From Methylobacterium sp. UNC378MF (GTDB lineage: Bacteria; Pseudomonadota; Alphaproteobacteria; Rhizobiales; Beijerinckiaceae): DNA of 64,000 nt. A program made the translations under genes and the position numbers. Under the pieces are notes generated by a model. That model worked only from the letters and a program-made list of their open reading frames with translations, was not told the DNA's origin and did not search any database. This document shows positions 10,216 to 20,296 of the stretch, piece after piece (positions within the stretch are counted from its first letter, which is position 1; every line of letters starts with the position of its first letter). The DNA is taken from contig NZ_FMWU01000014.1 in assembly GCF_900103195.1 (NCBI RefSeq), positions 1 through 64,000 on the forward strand, written 5' to 3'.

Positions 10216-11199
10216 ATGGCCGTCGTCCTCGACATCCTGAAGAACGATCCGCGCGCCGCGCGCCTGCGTCACCCCGAGAAGGCGCACCGGCCCGATCAGC
10301 CGGTCCAGGCCAAGAAGCCGGACTGGATCCGCGTGAAGGCGCCCGGCTCGAAGGCCTGGACCGAGACCCAGAAGATCGTGCGCGAGCACGGGCTGGTCAC
10401 GGTCTGCGAGGAGGCCGGCTGCCCCAATATCGGCGAGTGCTGGGAGAAGCGGCACGCCACCTTCATGATCATGGGCGACACCTGCACGCGGGCCTGCGCC
10501 TTCTGCAACGTGCGCACCGGCCTGCCGGAGGCCCTCGACGCGGCGGAGCCCGAGAAGATCGGCGATTCGGTGGCCAAGCTCGGCCTGCACCACGTGGTCA
10601 TCACCTCGGTGGACCGGGACGACCTGAAGGATGGCGGCGCCGAGCATTTCGCCCGCACCATCGCGGCGATCCGGCGGGCGAGCCCCGGCACCACGGTCGA
10701 GATCCTGACGCCGGACTTCCTGCGCAAGGACGGCGCCCTGGAGGTCGTGGTCGCCGCCAAGCCCGACGTGTTCAACCACAACCTCGAGACCGTGCCGGCC
10801 AAGTACCTCACGGTGCGGCCGGGCGCCCGCTACTTCCACTCTGTGCGCCTGCTCCAGCGGGTCAAGGAGCTGGACCCGGGGATCTTCACCAAGTCCGGCA
10901 TCATGGTCGGCCTCGGCGAGGAGCGGAACGAGGTGCTCCAGCTCATGGACGACCTGCGCTCGGCCGACGTCGACTTCCTGACCGTCGGCCAGTACCTGCA
11001 ACCCTCGAAGAAGCACCACGAGGTGGTGCGCTTCGTCCCCCCCGACGAGTTCAAGGCCTACGAGACCACCGCCTACGCCAAGGGCTTCCTGCTGGTCTCG
11101 GCCACGCCCCTGACGCGTTCGTCGCACCATGCGGGCGAGGATTTCGCGCGTTTGCAGGCGGCACGTCTGGCAAAACTGTCGCCCGCGCTCTCGGCCTGA
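10216..11199 (+). CDS. lipA: Lipoyl synthase
   Basis: Radical-SAM enzyme that inserts two sulfurs into octanoyl groups on the E2 and GcvH lipoyl domains. It has 327 residues. The auxiliary cluster cysteines are C64, C69 and C75 ([12 protein letters not shown]), and the radical-SAM cluster cysteines are C90, C94 and C97 (CTRACAFC). The C-terminal RSSHHAGE serine motif, a ligand of the auxiliary cluster, is also present. The ATG at 10216 was chosen over an upstream in-frame start at 10132 because the N-terminus then fits the family. It is followed after 15 bp by the RatA/COQ10-like gene, a conserved alphaproteobacterial pair. Confidence 0.97.
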   Translation: MAVVLDILKNDPRAARLRHPEKAHRPDQPVQAKKPDWIRVKAPGSKAWTETQKIVREHGLVTVCEEAGCPNIGECWEKRHATFMIMGDTCTRACAFCNVRTGLPEALDAAEPEKIGDSVAKLGLHHVVITSVDRDDLKDGGAEHFARTIAAIRRASPGTTVEILTPDFLRKDGALEVVVAAKPDVFNHNLETVPAKYLTVRPGARYFHSVRLLQRVKELDPGIFTKSGIMVGLGEERNEVLQLMDDLRSADVDFLTVGQYLQPSKKHHEVVRFVPPDEFKAYETTAYAKGFLLVSATPLTRSSHHAGEDFARLQAARLAKLSPALSA

Positions 11200-11214
11200 G
11201 GATATCCGAACACC

Positions 11215-11673
11215 ATGCCGTCCTTCCGGGTCACCCGCGCGGTGAAGCATTCGCCGCAGCAGATGTACGACCTCGTCGCCGACGTGGAGCGCTACCCCGA
11301 GTTCCTGCCGCTCTGCGAATCCCTGCGCGTGATCCGCCGGCAGGATACGCCCGAGGGCGGGCAGGTGCTGATCGCCGAGATGGGCGTGGGCTACAAGGCG
11401 ATCCGCGAGCGCTTCACCACCCGGGTCAGCCTCGATCCCGCGAACCTCAAGATCGTCGCCGAATACATCGACGGCCCGTTCCGGCACCTCGAGAATCGCT
11501 GGCTGTTCAAGGAAGCGCCGAACGGCGGCTGCACCGTCGACTTCTTCATCACCTACGAGTTCAAGAGCCGGACGCTCGGACTCCTCATGGGCACGATGTT
11601 CGACCGCGCCTTCCGCAAGTTCACCGACGCCTTCGAGGGGCGCGCGGACCGGATGTACGGGGTGGGTGCGTAG
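11215..11673 (+). CDS. RatA / COQ10-like START-domain protein
   Basis: A 152-residue polyketide-cyclase/START-like protein of the COQ10-RatA family. In mitochondria the homologue binds coenzyme Q; in E. coli RatA has been described as a ribosome-associated factor. The family-typical opening (hydrophobic strand, then MYDLVADVERYPEFLPLC near residues 19-36) and the C-terminal helix FDRAFRKFTDAFEGRAD are both present. It is cotranscribed with lipA. A quinone-trafficking role is the more plausible one, but the sequence alone does not decide it. Confidence 0.9.
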   Translation: MPSFRVTRAVKHSPQQMYDLVADVERYPEFLPLCESLRVIRRQDTPEGGQVLIAEMGVGYKAIRERFTTRVSLDPANLKIVAEYIDGPFRHLENRWLFKEAPNGGCTVDFFITYEFKSRTLGLLMGTMFDRAFRKFTDAFEGRADRMYGVGA

Positions 11674-11921
11674 CGCCGCCGTCATCGCCGGCGCAGCGAG
11701 GCGACCCGGGGACGCGGCCCGCTGACGATGCCGGGCCCTGCGAAGAAGAGGGCAGTCCAACACGCGCCCTCATCCTGCGGTGCCGCAGCGCAGCGGAAGC
11801 CGCGCGCACCTCGGGATGAGGGGCGTTGGTCGGATCGCCGGGGCGCGGCGTTCCGTCGTGTCCTGCGTCGCACCGCGATCGGGACCTCCTGGATCGCTTT
11901 GCTCCGCTCGCAAGGACGCTG
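11674..11921. repeat. Composite repeat: family B-like arms flanking family A copy 2
   Basis: The gap between two convergent genes is filled by repeats. A family B-like arm (GTCATCGCCGGCGCAGCGAG) lies near 11680. A shortened family A element with inverted ends CCCTCATCC and GGATGAGGG lies at 11767-11823. A reverse-oriented family B arm (TGGATCGCTTTGCTCCGCTC) lies near 11890-11910. No convincing gene is present. Confidence 0.65.
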
Positions 11922-13139
11922 TCAGGCGCGCAGGGGCGCGCGCACATGCTCGGGCCGCACGCCCATCCCGATCATCCGCGCCGGCAGGACCTGAAGCCGC
12001 GGCAGGGCATCGAGGAGACGCAGGGCCAGCGGCGCCCGGAACGGCGCGTCGGCCGCAAGCGATGCGGCGATCACGCGGGACTGGATCATCCGCTGCAGCG
12101 CCTGCGTCACCCGCACCGGAAACATTCGCCGGGCCTGGACCCGGGCGAGATCGGCCTCGACGAGGCGGCCGTCCCGCAGGGGCCCGGTCAGCAGATTGGC
12201 GGCCGCCACCGCGTCCTGGATCGCGAGGTTGATCCCGACGCCGCCCACCGGCGACATCGCGTGCGCGGCATCCCCGATGCAGAGCAGGCCCGGGCGGTGC
12301 CAGCGCTCGAGCCGGTCGACCGTGACGGTCAGGAGCTTGACGTCGTCCCAATCGGCGATGGCCCCGGTGCGGTCGGCCAGGAACGGCGCGATCTCCGCGA
12401 CCAGCGTCCGGAAGGCGGGCAATCCCTGCGCGCGAAGCGCGGCGTCGCCGCCCTTCGGCACCACGTAGGCGCATTGCCATTCATCGCCCCGGTCGAGGGT
12501 GATCAGGATCCGTCCCGGTCCGAACCGCCCGGCGGCCGCCTCGGGATCCCCGTCCCGGCGCGGCAGGCGGAACCACAGCACGTCGATCGGCGCACCGAAG
12601 GCCCGGGGCGCGAAGCCGGCGCGCTCCCGCATCCGCGAGTGACGGCCATCCGCGCAGAGAACCAGATCGGACCGGATCTCCACCGAGCCGCCCGGCCCCG
12701 CCGCGCGCACGCCCGCGATGCGGCCCTCCGTCTCGATCAGGTCCTGCGCCTCGGTCCGGCGGATCAGGCGGAAAGCCGGGTAGCGCCCGGCCTCGCCGGC
12801 GAGGAAGTCCAAAAAGTCCCATTGCGGCATGAAGGACAGGAAGCGGTTGCGGGTCGGCAGCCGGCTGAAATCGGCGACCCGGTAGCTGCGTCCGTTGACG
12901 ACGCCCGAAAAATTCTCGACGCGCCGCTGGGGGAGGGCGCGGAACCGCTCGGTGAAGCCCAGCTCGTCCATCAGGTCGAGGGTCGAGGGATGGATCGTGT
13001 CCCCGCGGAAGTCGCGCAGGAAATCGGCGTGCTTCTCCAGCACGGTCACGTCGATCCCGGCGCGGGCGAAGAGCAGGCCCGCCATCATCCCGGCGGGTCC
13101 GCCGCCGACGATGCAGAGGCGGGTCGTCACCGTATCCAT
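11922..13139 (-). CDS. FAD-dependent aromatic-ring monooxygenase family protein
   Basis: Class A flavoprotein monooxygenase of the PHBH/UbiH superfamily, 405 residues. The N-terminal Rossmann motif GGGPAGMMAG is at residues 11-20, the DG fingerprint VLCADGRHSRMR near 160, and the second FAD motif CIGDAAHAMSPVGGVGINLA near 285-304. It could hydroxylate an aromatic or quinone precursor; the substrate is not evident, and similarity to ubiquinone hydroxylases is only at the fold level. It is followed on the same strand, 23 bp upstream, by pncC. The gene sits inside what is otherwise a conserved lipA-ratA-cinA-ispDF block. Confidence 0.88.
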   Translation of the reverse strand: MDTVTTRLCIVGGGPAGMMAGLLFARAGIDVTVLEKHADFLRDFRGDTIHPSTLDLMDELGFTERFRALPQRRVENFSGVVNGRSYRVADFSRLPTRNRFLSFMPQWDFLDFLAGEAGRYPAFRLIRRTEAQDLIETEGRIAGVRAAGPGGSVEIRSDLVLCADGRHSRMRERAGFAPRAFGAPIDVLWFRLPRRDGDPEAAAGRFGPGRILITLDRGDEWQCAYVVPKGGDAALRAQGLPAFRTLVAEIAPFLADRTGAIADWDDVKLLTVTVDRLERWHRPGLLCIGDAAHAMSPVGGVGINLAIQDAVAAANLLTGPLRDGRLVEADLARVQARRMFPVRVTQALQRMIQSRVIAASLAADAPFRAPLALRLLDALPRLQVLPARMIGMGVRPEHVRAPLRA

Positions 13140-13162
13140 GGACCGTCCTCCCCGTGCCGTGA

Positions 13163-13660
13163 TCAGTCGCCGAGGGCTTCCTCCAGCAGGCCGAGCGCGT
13201 CGGCGACGGCGGCGCGGCGGATGCCCGCGCGCCCGAGATCGCCGTAGCGCCTCTCCAGATGGCGTGCGCCGCCGTCCCGCCGGGCGAGCCCGAAATGCAC
13301 CAGCCCGACCGGCTTCTCGGCGCTGCCACCGCCCGGGCCGGCGATCCCGGTGATCGCCACCGCGACGGTGGCTCGCGACGCGGTCAGCGCTCCGGCAGCC
13401 ATCGCCCGCGCCACCGGCTCGCTGACGGCACCGTGCTGGCGGATCAGGTCCATCGGCACGCCGATCGCCTCGGCCTTGGCCGCGTTCGAGTAGGTGACGA
13501 AGCCGCGCTCCACCACCGCGGAGGAGCCCGGCACCGCGGTGAGCAGGCCGGCCACGAGGCCCCCGGTGCAGGATTCGGCCGTGGCGATGGTGCGCCCGGC
13601 CGCCGTGTAGGCCGCCACCAGCGCCTCGGCGCGCGCGAGAAGCTCTGCGTCGTCGACCAT
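13163..13660 (-). CDS. pncC: Nicotinamide-nucleotide amidase (CinA C-terminal domain, stand-alone)
   Basis: A 165-residue protein corresponding to the CinA C-terminal amidase domain, which deamidates nicotinamide mononucleotide to nicotinate mononucleotide in NAD salvage. The conserved [15 protein letters not shown] motif with the catalytic serine is at residues 26-40. The [12 protein letters not shown] segment follows near 61-72 and the [10 protein letters not shown] loop near 114-123. The N-terminal COG1058 domain of full CinA is absent, as in many Proteobacteria. It likely shares a transcript with the FAD monooxygenase; a functional link is not obvious. Confidence 0.93.
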   Translation of the reverse strand: MVDDAELLARAEALVAAYTAAGRTIATAESCTGGLVAGLLTAVPGSSAVVERGFVTYSNAAKAEAIGVPMDLIRQHGAVSEPVARAMAAGALTASRATVAVAITGIAGPGGGSAEKPVGLVHFGLARRDGGARHLERRYGDLGRAGIRRAAVADALGLLEEALGD

Positions 13661-13763
13661 CGGGGACGGGCTCTCCTCGGGCGGCGGCGCCCTATCTCAT
13701 GTTGTGACCCAAGGTCGAGCCCGGCTCAAGGACCGGCGGCCGCCGATCGGAGATACCCTTTCC

Positions 13764-14162
13764 ATGATCTTCCCCGCGACCACGGCTTTCTATGCCGGGC
13801 TGCTCGCCCTGCTGTATCTCGGCCTCTCGGGATGGGTCATGGCGGGCCGCGTCTCCGGCAACGTGCTGTTCGGGGACGGGGGTGACGCGGCGATGCTCAA
13901 GCGCGTCCGCTCGCACGCCAATTTCTCGGAATACGTGCCGCTGGCGCTGATCGTGATCGGCCTGCTGGAGGCGAGCGGCGGCAGCCACGGGCTGGTTCAG
14001 GCGCTGCTGATCGCCCTGCTGGTCGCCCGGATCCTGCACCCGATCGGGATGTTCGCCGCCCCGAACTCGCCGCGCCAGTTCGCCTGCCGGGGCGGCGGCA
14101 TCCTGCTGACGATGGCGGCCCTGGCGGTCGCGGCGATCGCGCTGCTGGTGCGGGTGGCCTGA
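13764..14162 (+). CDS. MAPEG-family membrane protein
   Basis: A 132-residue integral membrane protein with four predicted helices (about residues 5-25, 50-70, 72-92 and 108-130). The bacterial MAPEG signature RVRSHANFSEYVPLAL is at about residues 47-62. Eukaryotic relatives are glutathione S-transferases or leukotriene synthases; bacterial members of this YecN-like branch have no settled role. The ATG at 13764 places the first helix at the N-terminus. The gene is divergent from pncC and convergent with ispDF. Confidence 0.88.
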   Translation: MIFPATTAFYAGLLALLYLGLSGWVMAGRVSGNVLFGDGGDAAMLKRVRSHANFSEYVPLALIVIGLLEASGGSHGLVQALLIALLVARILHPIGMFAAPNSPRQFACRGGGILLTMAALAVAAIALLVRVA

Positions 14163-14169
14163 GGTGGAG

Positions 14170-14266
14170 CGCGACGCGCCCCTCACCCGTGCGGGAGAAG
14201 GGACCCGCGCCCGGTCCTGAAACCGCGCTGATCAGCAAGCCTGCAACGGGAGAGGGCCAGTCGCGT
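14170..14266. repeat. Inverted-repeat element, family C
   Basis: Outer arms GCGACGCGCCC and GGGCCAGTCGCG enclose a smaller hairpin, CCTCACCCG-TG-CGGGAGAAGG, at 14179-14202. It lies between convergent MAPEG and ispDF genes, where it may serve as a two-way terminator. Confidence 0.5.
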
Positions 14267-14297
14267 CCTGTTCCGCCCGCGCTCGCCCCGAAACCGC

Positions 14298-15629
14298 TCA
14301 GCCCTGCCGCATCGCGGTCTCGGCCTGCGCGTCGAGGGCGGGGCCATCCTCCTCGGGCAGCCGCACCGTCGCGGCCGCCTGGGCGGCGAGCCCTTCGGCC
14401 CGGCCGACGAAGCCGAGCTTCTCGGTGGTCGTCGCCTTGATGGAGACCGCCGAGAGCGGCACGCCCGCGATGGCGGCGATCCGCGCCCGGATCTCCTCGC
14501 GATGCTTCCCGATGCGCGGCGCCTCGGCCAGCACGGTGATGTCGAGGTGGTCGATGCGGCCGCCGCGGGCACGGACCAGCCCGCAGGCATGGGCCAGGAA
14601 CTGGTCGGAGGACGCCCCGCGCCAGCGTTCGTCGGAGGGCGGGAAGTGGGTGCCGATATCGCCGTCCGCGATGGCGCCCAGCAGAGCATCGGTCAGGGCG
14701 TGCAGCGCCACGTCGCCGTCCGAATGGGCGAGCACGCCCCGGTCGGCGGGGATCTTCACCCCGCCCAGCCAGACATGGTCGCCGGTGGTGAAGGCGTGCA
14801 CGTCGAAGCCGGTGCCGAGGCGGGTGACGTAGGTGGTCATGGCGCGGGCTCCCGGCGCTGGCGTTTCTGAACTCTCCGACGCGAAGGCGCGGTCCGCCTC
14901 GATCAGGTCGGCGGGCTGGGTGATCTTGCGATTGGCGATGTCGCCCGCGAACACCACCACCGGCAGCCCCGCCCATTCGGCCAGCGCGCCGTCATCGGTG
15001 AAGCCGTCGAGGCCCTGCGCGGCGGCGTCCCGGTGGGCGCCGAGCAGCGGGCCGAACACGAAGGCCTGGGGCGTCTGCACCGCGCGCAGATGCTCGCGGG
15101 GCGGGGTCTCGTCAACCCGGCCGATGCCGGGCGCGATGTCGACGACGCGCTTGACCGTGTCGGTCACCGGCACGCCCGGGACAGCCGCACCGTGGTCGCG
15201 TCCCGCGGCGATCGCCCGGGCGATCAGCGCGGCATCCACGTAGGGCCGCGCCGCATCGTGGACCAGCACGATCTCGGGCGCTGCGTCGGCTGCCAGGGCC
15301 TCGAGCCCGGCGCGCACGGAGAGCTGGCGCGTCGCCCCGCCCTCCACCGGCGCGGTGATCTTGGCGCGGATCGCGGGGGCCAGTTCCTCCAGGCAGCTCC
15401 GGAAGAACTCCGCCGCGTCGGCGGCGATCACCGGCTGGATCCGCGCGATCGCGTCGTCGGCGGCGAGGGCCGCCAGGGTGCGGGTCAGGACCGCCTGGCC
15501 GCCGACCCGGCGGTATTGTTTGGGTGTGCCGCCGCCGATGCGGATGCCGCGGCCGGCCGCCACCACCACCGCGGCGACGCCGGATCCCGCGCTGGCGGGT
15601 CCGATGGCTGGCGTGCCGGTGGCGGGCAT
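14298..15629 (-). CDS. ispDF: Bifunctional MEP-pathway enzyme IspD/IspF
   Basis: Fusion of 2-C-methyl-D-erythritol 4-phosphate cytidylyltransferase and 2-C-methyl-D-erythritol 2,4-cyclodiphosphate synthase, steps of isoprenoid precursor synthesis. The protein has 443 residues. The IspD part shows the CTP loop ([16 protein letters not shown], about residues 26-41), [12 protein letters not shown] and AVQTPQAF. The IspF part begins near residue 272 with [11 protein letters not shown] and [19 protein letters not shown], which hold the zinc ligands. The fusion is typical of alphaproteobacteria. It is divergent from dusB with 172 bp between. Confidence 0.97.
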   Translation of the reverse strand: MPATGTPAIGPASAGSGVAAVVVAAGRGIRIGGGTPKQYRRVGGQAVLTRTLAALAADDAIARIQPVIAADAAEFFRSCLEELAPAIRAKITAPVEGGATRQLSVRAGLEALAADAAPEIVLVHDAARPYVDAALIARAIAAGRDHGAAVPGVPVTDTVKRVVDIAPGIGRVDETPPREHLRAVQTPQAFVFGPLLGAHRDAAAQGLDGFTDDGALAEWAGLPVVVFAGDIANRKITQPADLIEADRAFASESSETPAPGARAMTTYVTRLGTGFDVHAFTTGDHVWLGGVKIPADRGVLAHSDGDVALHALTDALLGAIADGDIGTHFPPSDERWRGASSDQFLAHACGLVRARGGRIDHLDITVLAEAPRIGKHREEIRARIAAIAGVPLSAVSIKATTTEKLGFVGRAEGLAAQAAATVRLPEEDGPALDAQAETAMRQG

Positions 15630-15801
15630 GGGCGACGAATCTCGTGATGACCTGAGGAGCGGAGCGGCGGCGGGCGCGCGGGCCAGCGGTGCCGCCGGAA
15701 CCCTGCCGCGGAGGGTGCCCGTCGTTTAAGCGGGGGAGGGGCCGAAATCAACGCGCGGTCCCGCTTGCCAGCGGACCGCCTTTGCCTCATTGTTGTGCAG
15801 A

Positions 15802-16827
15802 ATGACGACTGATCATTATTTGAGCGCGCTGCGCCGCGACGGTGCGACGGACGGAGCGGCAGGGCCGGCGCGGCTCTGCCTGCTCGCCCCGCTTTCGGGT
15901 GTCACCGACCTGCACATGCGCCGCATCGCCCGCCGCTGCGGCGCCGATGCGGTGATCTCCGAGATGGTGGCGGCGCGGGAACTCACCCGCGGATCCGGCG
16001 AGGCCGCGCTGCGCGCCGAGGGTACCGGCGTCGATCTGCACGTGGTCCAGCTCGCCGGCTGCGAGACCGGCCCGATGGCGGAGGCGGCTAGGCTGGCGGA
16101 GGCCGGGGGCGCCCACGTGATCGACATCAACATGGGTTGCCCGGCCAAGATCGTGACGGGAATCGCCTCGGGCTCGGCGCTGATGCGCGATCTCGACCAT
16201 GCCGAGCGCCTGCTCGCGGCCGTGCGGGATGCGGTATCCATTCCGGTCACCGTCAAGATGCGTCTGGGCTGGGATGATGCGAACCGCAACGCAGCGGATC
16301 TCGCCGCCCGCGCCGAGCGGCTGGGCCTGAACGCCGTGACGGTCCACGGTCGGACCCGGCAGCAATTCTACAAGGGCCGCGCCGACTGGGCGGCGATCCG
16401 CGACGTCGTCGCGGCAGTGTCGATCCCGGTGCTCGCCAACGGCGACGTGACCGATCTCGCCAGCGCCCGCGCCTGCCTGGACGCCTCGGGCGCCGCGGGC
16501 GTCATGATCGGCCGGGCCGCGACCGGCCGCCCCTGGCTGGTCGGGCAGGTCGCCGCCGCGCTCGCGGGCCGGCCGGCCGCGGAGCCGTCCCGGGCCGAGC
16601 AGGCCGCCCTGGCCGCAGAGCATTACGCGGGGCTGCTGTCGCTCTACGGCCGCGACATGGGCGTTCGCCACGCCCGCAAGCACCTCGCCGCCTATGCCGA
16701 GACCGGCGGAGCGCTGGATGCGGCCGAACGGTCGGTGCTCCTGACCACCACCGATCCGGAGACCGCACAATCCCTGCTGGCGCGAGCCTTCGCGGGCTCG
16801 GCAGAGCCGGTCCAGGAGGCCGCGTGA
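15802..16827 (+). CDS. dusB: tRNA-dihydrouridine synthase DusB (NifR3)
   Basis: FMN enzyme reducing uridines in the tRNA D-loop, 341 residues. The FMN-binding start [15 protein letters not shown] is near residues 27-41. The catalytic cysteine is C113 in INMGCPAK, and the phosphate-binding stretch [12 protein letters not shown] is near residue 235. An ATG at 15802 was preferred to a TTG at 15790. The stop overlaps the GTG of ntrB, giving the classical nifR3-ntrB-ntrC operon of alphaproteobacteria. Confidence 0.96.
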   Translation: MTTDHYLSALRRDGATDGAAGPARLCLLAPLSGVTDLHMRRIARRCGADAVISEMVAARELTRGSGEAALRAEGTGVDLHVVQLAGCETGPMAEAARLAEAGGAHVIDINMGCPAKIVTGIASGSALMRDLDHAERLLAAVRDAVSIPVTVKMRLGWDDANRNAADLAARAERLGLNAVTVHGRTRQQFYKGRADWAAIRDVVAAVSIPVLANGDVTDLASARACLDASGAAGVMIGRAATGRPWLVGQVAAALAGRPAAEPSRAEQAALAAEHYAGLLSLYGRDMGVRHARKHLAAYAETGGALDAAERSVLLTTTDPETAQSLLARAFAGSAEPVQEAA

Positions 16828-17966
16828 GCGACGAAACCATCCCCCAGGAATCCAGCGGCCGGCGCGACACGGCCGCCGAGGCCGTGCTCAACGCCCTGCC
16901 GCTGCCCGTCCTCACCATCGGCGGCGACGAGCAGATCCTCCACTGCAACCACGCGGCCGAGGCGTTCTTCGACTATTCCGCGCGCCTCATGCAGCGCCGC
17001 CGCCTGCGCGACATCATCCCGTTCGCCTCGCCGATCATCGCCCTGGTGGCCGAGGTGCGCCGCCGCCGCGCCAGCGTCAGCGAGTACCGGGTGGAGCTGA
17101 CCCAACCCCGGCTCGGGCTGGAGCGCAGCGTCGACGTGTTCGCGACACCGCTCGGCGACGACGGCGACGCCGTGGTGATGATGCTCCAAGAGCGCACCAT
17201 CGCCGACAAGATGAACCGCCAACTCACCCACCGCGGCGCCGCGCGCTCCATGGTGGCCTTGGGCGCCATGCTGGCCCACGAGATCAAGAATCCGCTGGCC
17301 GGCATCCGCGGCGCCGCGCAGCTCCTTGAGAGCACCGGCGCCGAGGAGGACCGGCTGCTCACCCGTCTGATCTGCGACGAGTCGGACCGCATCGTCCGTA
17401 TCGTCGAGCGCATGGAGCTGTTCGGCGACGAGCGTCCCTCGGATCGCGGTGCCGTCAATGTCCACGGCGTGCTCGATCAGGTGAAGCGCTCGGCGCAGTC
17501 GGGCTTCGCCCGGCATATCCGCTTCATCGAGACCTACGACCCGTCACTGCCTCCGGTCCTCGGCAACCGCGACCAGCTGATCCAAGTGATCCTGAACCTC
17601 GTGAAGAACGCCGCCGAGGCGATCGGCCCGGACGCGGTCGAGGGCGAGATCACCCTGTCGACCGCCTTTCGCACGGGCCTGCGCCTGCAGGTTCCGGGCT
17701 CGCGCGAGCGGGTCAGCCTGCCGATCGAGGTGGCGGTGCGCGACAACGGCCCGGGTATCTCGGCCGAGCTGCTGCCCGACCTGTTCGACCCGTTCGTCAC
17801 CACCAAGGCGCAGGGTTCCGGCCTCGGTCTTGCATTGGTGGCCAAGATCGTCGGCGACCACGGCGGCATCGTCGAATGCGATCCCGCCCCGCGCCGCACG
17901 GCGTTCCGCATCCTTCTGCCGATGTCCAGCGCCCGGGATGGGCGCGAATCGGCGGTCGATCCGTGA
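16824..17966 (+). CDS. ntrB: Nitrogen regulation sensor histidine kinase NtrB
   Basis: Soluble histidine kinase (380 residues) that phosphorylates or dephosphorylates NtrC, under PII protein control. An N-terminal PAS domain spans about residues 18-125. The phospho-acceptor is H152 in [15 protein letters not shown]. The N-box [10 protein letters not shown] is near 259 and the G-boxes DNGPGIS and GSGLGLALV are near 305-340. It starts with GTG inside the dusB stop codon and precedes ntrC by 48 bp. No membrane segment is present, as usual for NtrB. Confidence 0.96.
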   Translation: MSDETIPQESSGRRDTAAEAVLNALPLPVLTIGGDEQILHCNHAAEAFFDYSARLMQRRRLRDIIPFASPIIALVAEVRRRRASVSEYRVELTQPRLGLERSVDVFATPLGDDGDAVVMMLQERTIADKMNRQLTHRGAARSMVALGAMLAHEIKNPLAGIRGAAQLLESTGAEEDRLLTRLICDESDRIVRIVERMELFGDERPSDRGAVNVHGVLDQVKRSAQSGFARHIRFIETYDPSLPPVLGNRDQLIQVILNLVKNAAEAIGPDAVEGEITLSTAFRTGLRLQVPGSRERVSLPIEVAVRDNGPGISAELLPDLFDPFVTTKAQGSGLGLALVAKIVGDHGGIVECDPAPRRTAFRILLPMSSARDGRESAVDP

Positions 17967-18014
17967 TGTCGATCCCCAAATCCGGCCCCCCGTCGGAGGT
18001 CTGAGTAGAGAGTC

Positions 18015-19481
<1,467 letters not shown>

Positions 19482-19519
19482 GACCGGGTACGGGAGGTTG
19501 GTTTCGACCTGCCCGTAGC

Positions 19520-19628
19520 CGCATCCTGAGGTGCGGGCGCAGCGAGCCTCGATGGAGGCCTCAGCAACGGCGCCTTTTTCCGCACACGCCGCAGAGACGT
19601 CCGCCGCGCTCCGGCGCACAGGATGAGG
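19520..19628. repeat. Dispersed intergenic repeat, family A copy 3
   Basis: Arms CGCATCCTGAGGTGCG and GCGCACAGGATGAGG enclose a family A-like core containing CCTCGATGGAGGCCTC. It starts 38 bp after ntrC and fills the convergent gap towards the small minus-strand gene at 19656. Confidence 0.7.
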
Positions 19629-19655
19629 TTGAGGTAGCTGCGGTCCCGCCAGCGC

Positions 19656-19925
19656 TCAGCGGCCCGGCAGGATCGGGTCGCCGCGCATCAGCGCGTGGAG
19701 CCGCTCGGTATCGAACCCATTCGGAATGCTGGGCGCGGCCGTCTTTGGCGCGGGCGCGGACTTGACCGGTGCAGGGATCGATCCCGTCGCGGACGGCTCG
19801 GCCTGGGCGGCGCGGACCACCGGAGCCGGCGCGAGATGCGCGAGCCGGTCGGCGCTGACGAGGGCGACGGTCGCCGTCGAAACGAGGACGAGGACGGCGC
19901 CGAGGAGTGAACGCAGGATACGCAC
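19656..19925 (-). CDS. Small membrane-anchored or secreted hypothetical protein
   Basis: An 89-residue protein with an N-terminal hydrophobic segment (about residues 5-25) that could be a signal peptide or anchor. An Ala/Pro-rich stretch follows, then a C-terminal motif (about residues 68-89) reading NGFDTERLHALMRGDPILPGR. No known family was recognised. It is divergent from the Rmf-like gene, with 89 bp between the starts. Confidence 0.6.
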   Translation of the reverse strand: MRILRSLLGAVLVLVSTATVALVSADRLAHLAPAPVVRAAQAEPSATGSIPAPVKSAPAPKTAAPSIPNGFDTERLHALMRGDPILPGR

Positions 19926-20014
19926 GCAACGACCCGGGACGCGACTTGAGACGGCAACAGATTTACGGCGCGGCCGTTAACGAAGCCCCACCCTCAAGTC
20001 TTCGGGAGGCGATA

Positions 20015-20188
20015 TTGACCAACGTTCAGGCCACCGCGAGCGACAGCCCGTTCATTCAGGGGCGCAACGCTCGGCTCTACGGGAAACCGGTGAGCGAATG
20101 CCCCTACCCGGAGGGCTCCAAGGAGCGCGCCGCCTGGATGGAGGCCTATGAAGAGGCGGTCGTCTCAGATCCGCCCGAGAAGCCGTAG
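20015..20188 (+). CDS. Ribosome modulation factor-like (Rmf/CrpP-fold) small protein
   Basis: A 57-residue protein whose centre matches the Rmf/CrpP pattern: F-x-x-G-x-x-A-x-x-x-G-x-x-x-x-x-CPYP followed by an aromatic W near residue 41 (GKPVSECPYPEGSKERAAW). Rmf dimerises ribosomes in stationary phase in gammaproteobacteria; the role of short alphaproteobacterial relatives is unclear. A TTG start is proposed at 20015 because GGGAGG lies 5 bp upstream; an in-frame ATG at 19907 would give 93 residues but overlap the divergent gene. Conserved core, uncertain start. Confidence 0.65.
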   Translation: MTNVQATASDSPFIQGRNARLYGKPVSECPYPEGSKERAAWMEAYEEAVVSDPPEKP

Positions 20189-20296
20189 AACGCGCACAAC
20201 ACATTGTTCGAAGGCTGCGGAACTTCGCGTCCGGCTTGACCTGGCCGGGCGCGGCGCGCTTCGTGCGGTGCAACGCAACACGATCACCGAGTCTCG

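Noticed and set aside
19907-20014. ATG at 19907 as the start of the Rmf-like protein
   Set aside because: No ribosome binding site and overlap with a divergent gene; the TTG at 20015 has GGGAGG at good spacing.
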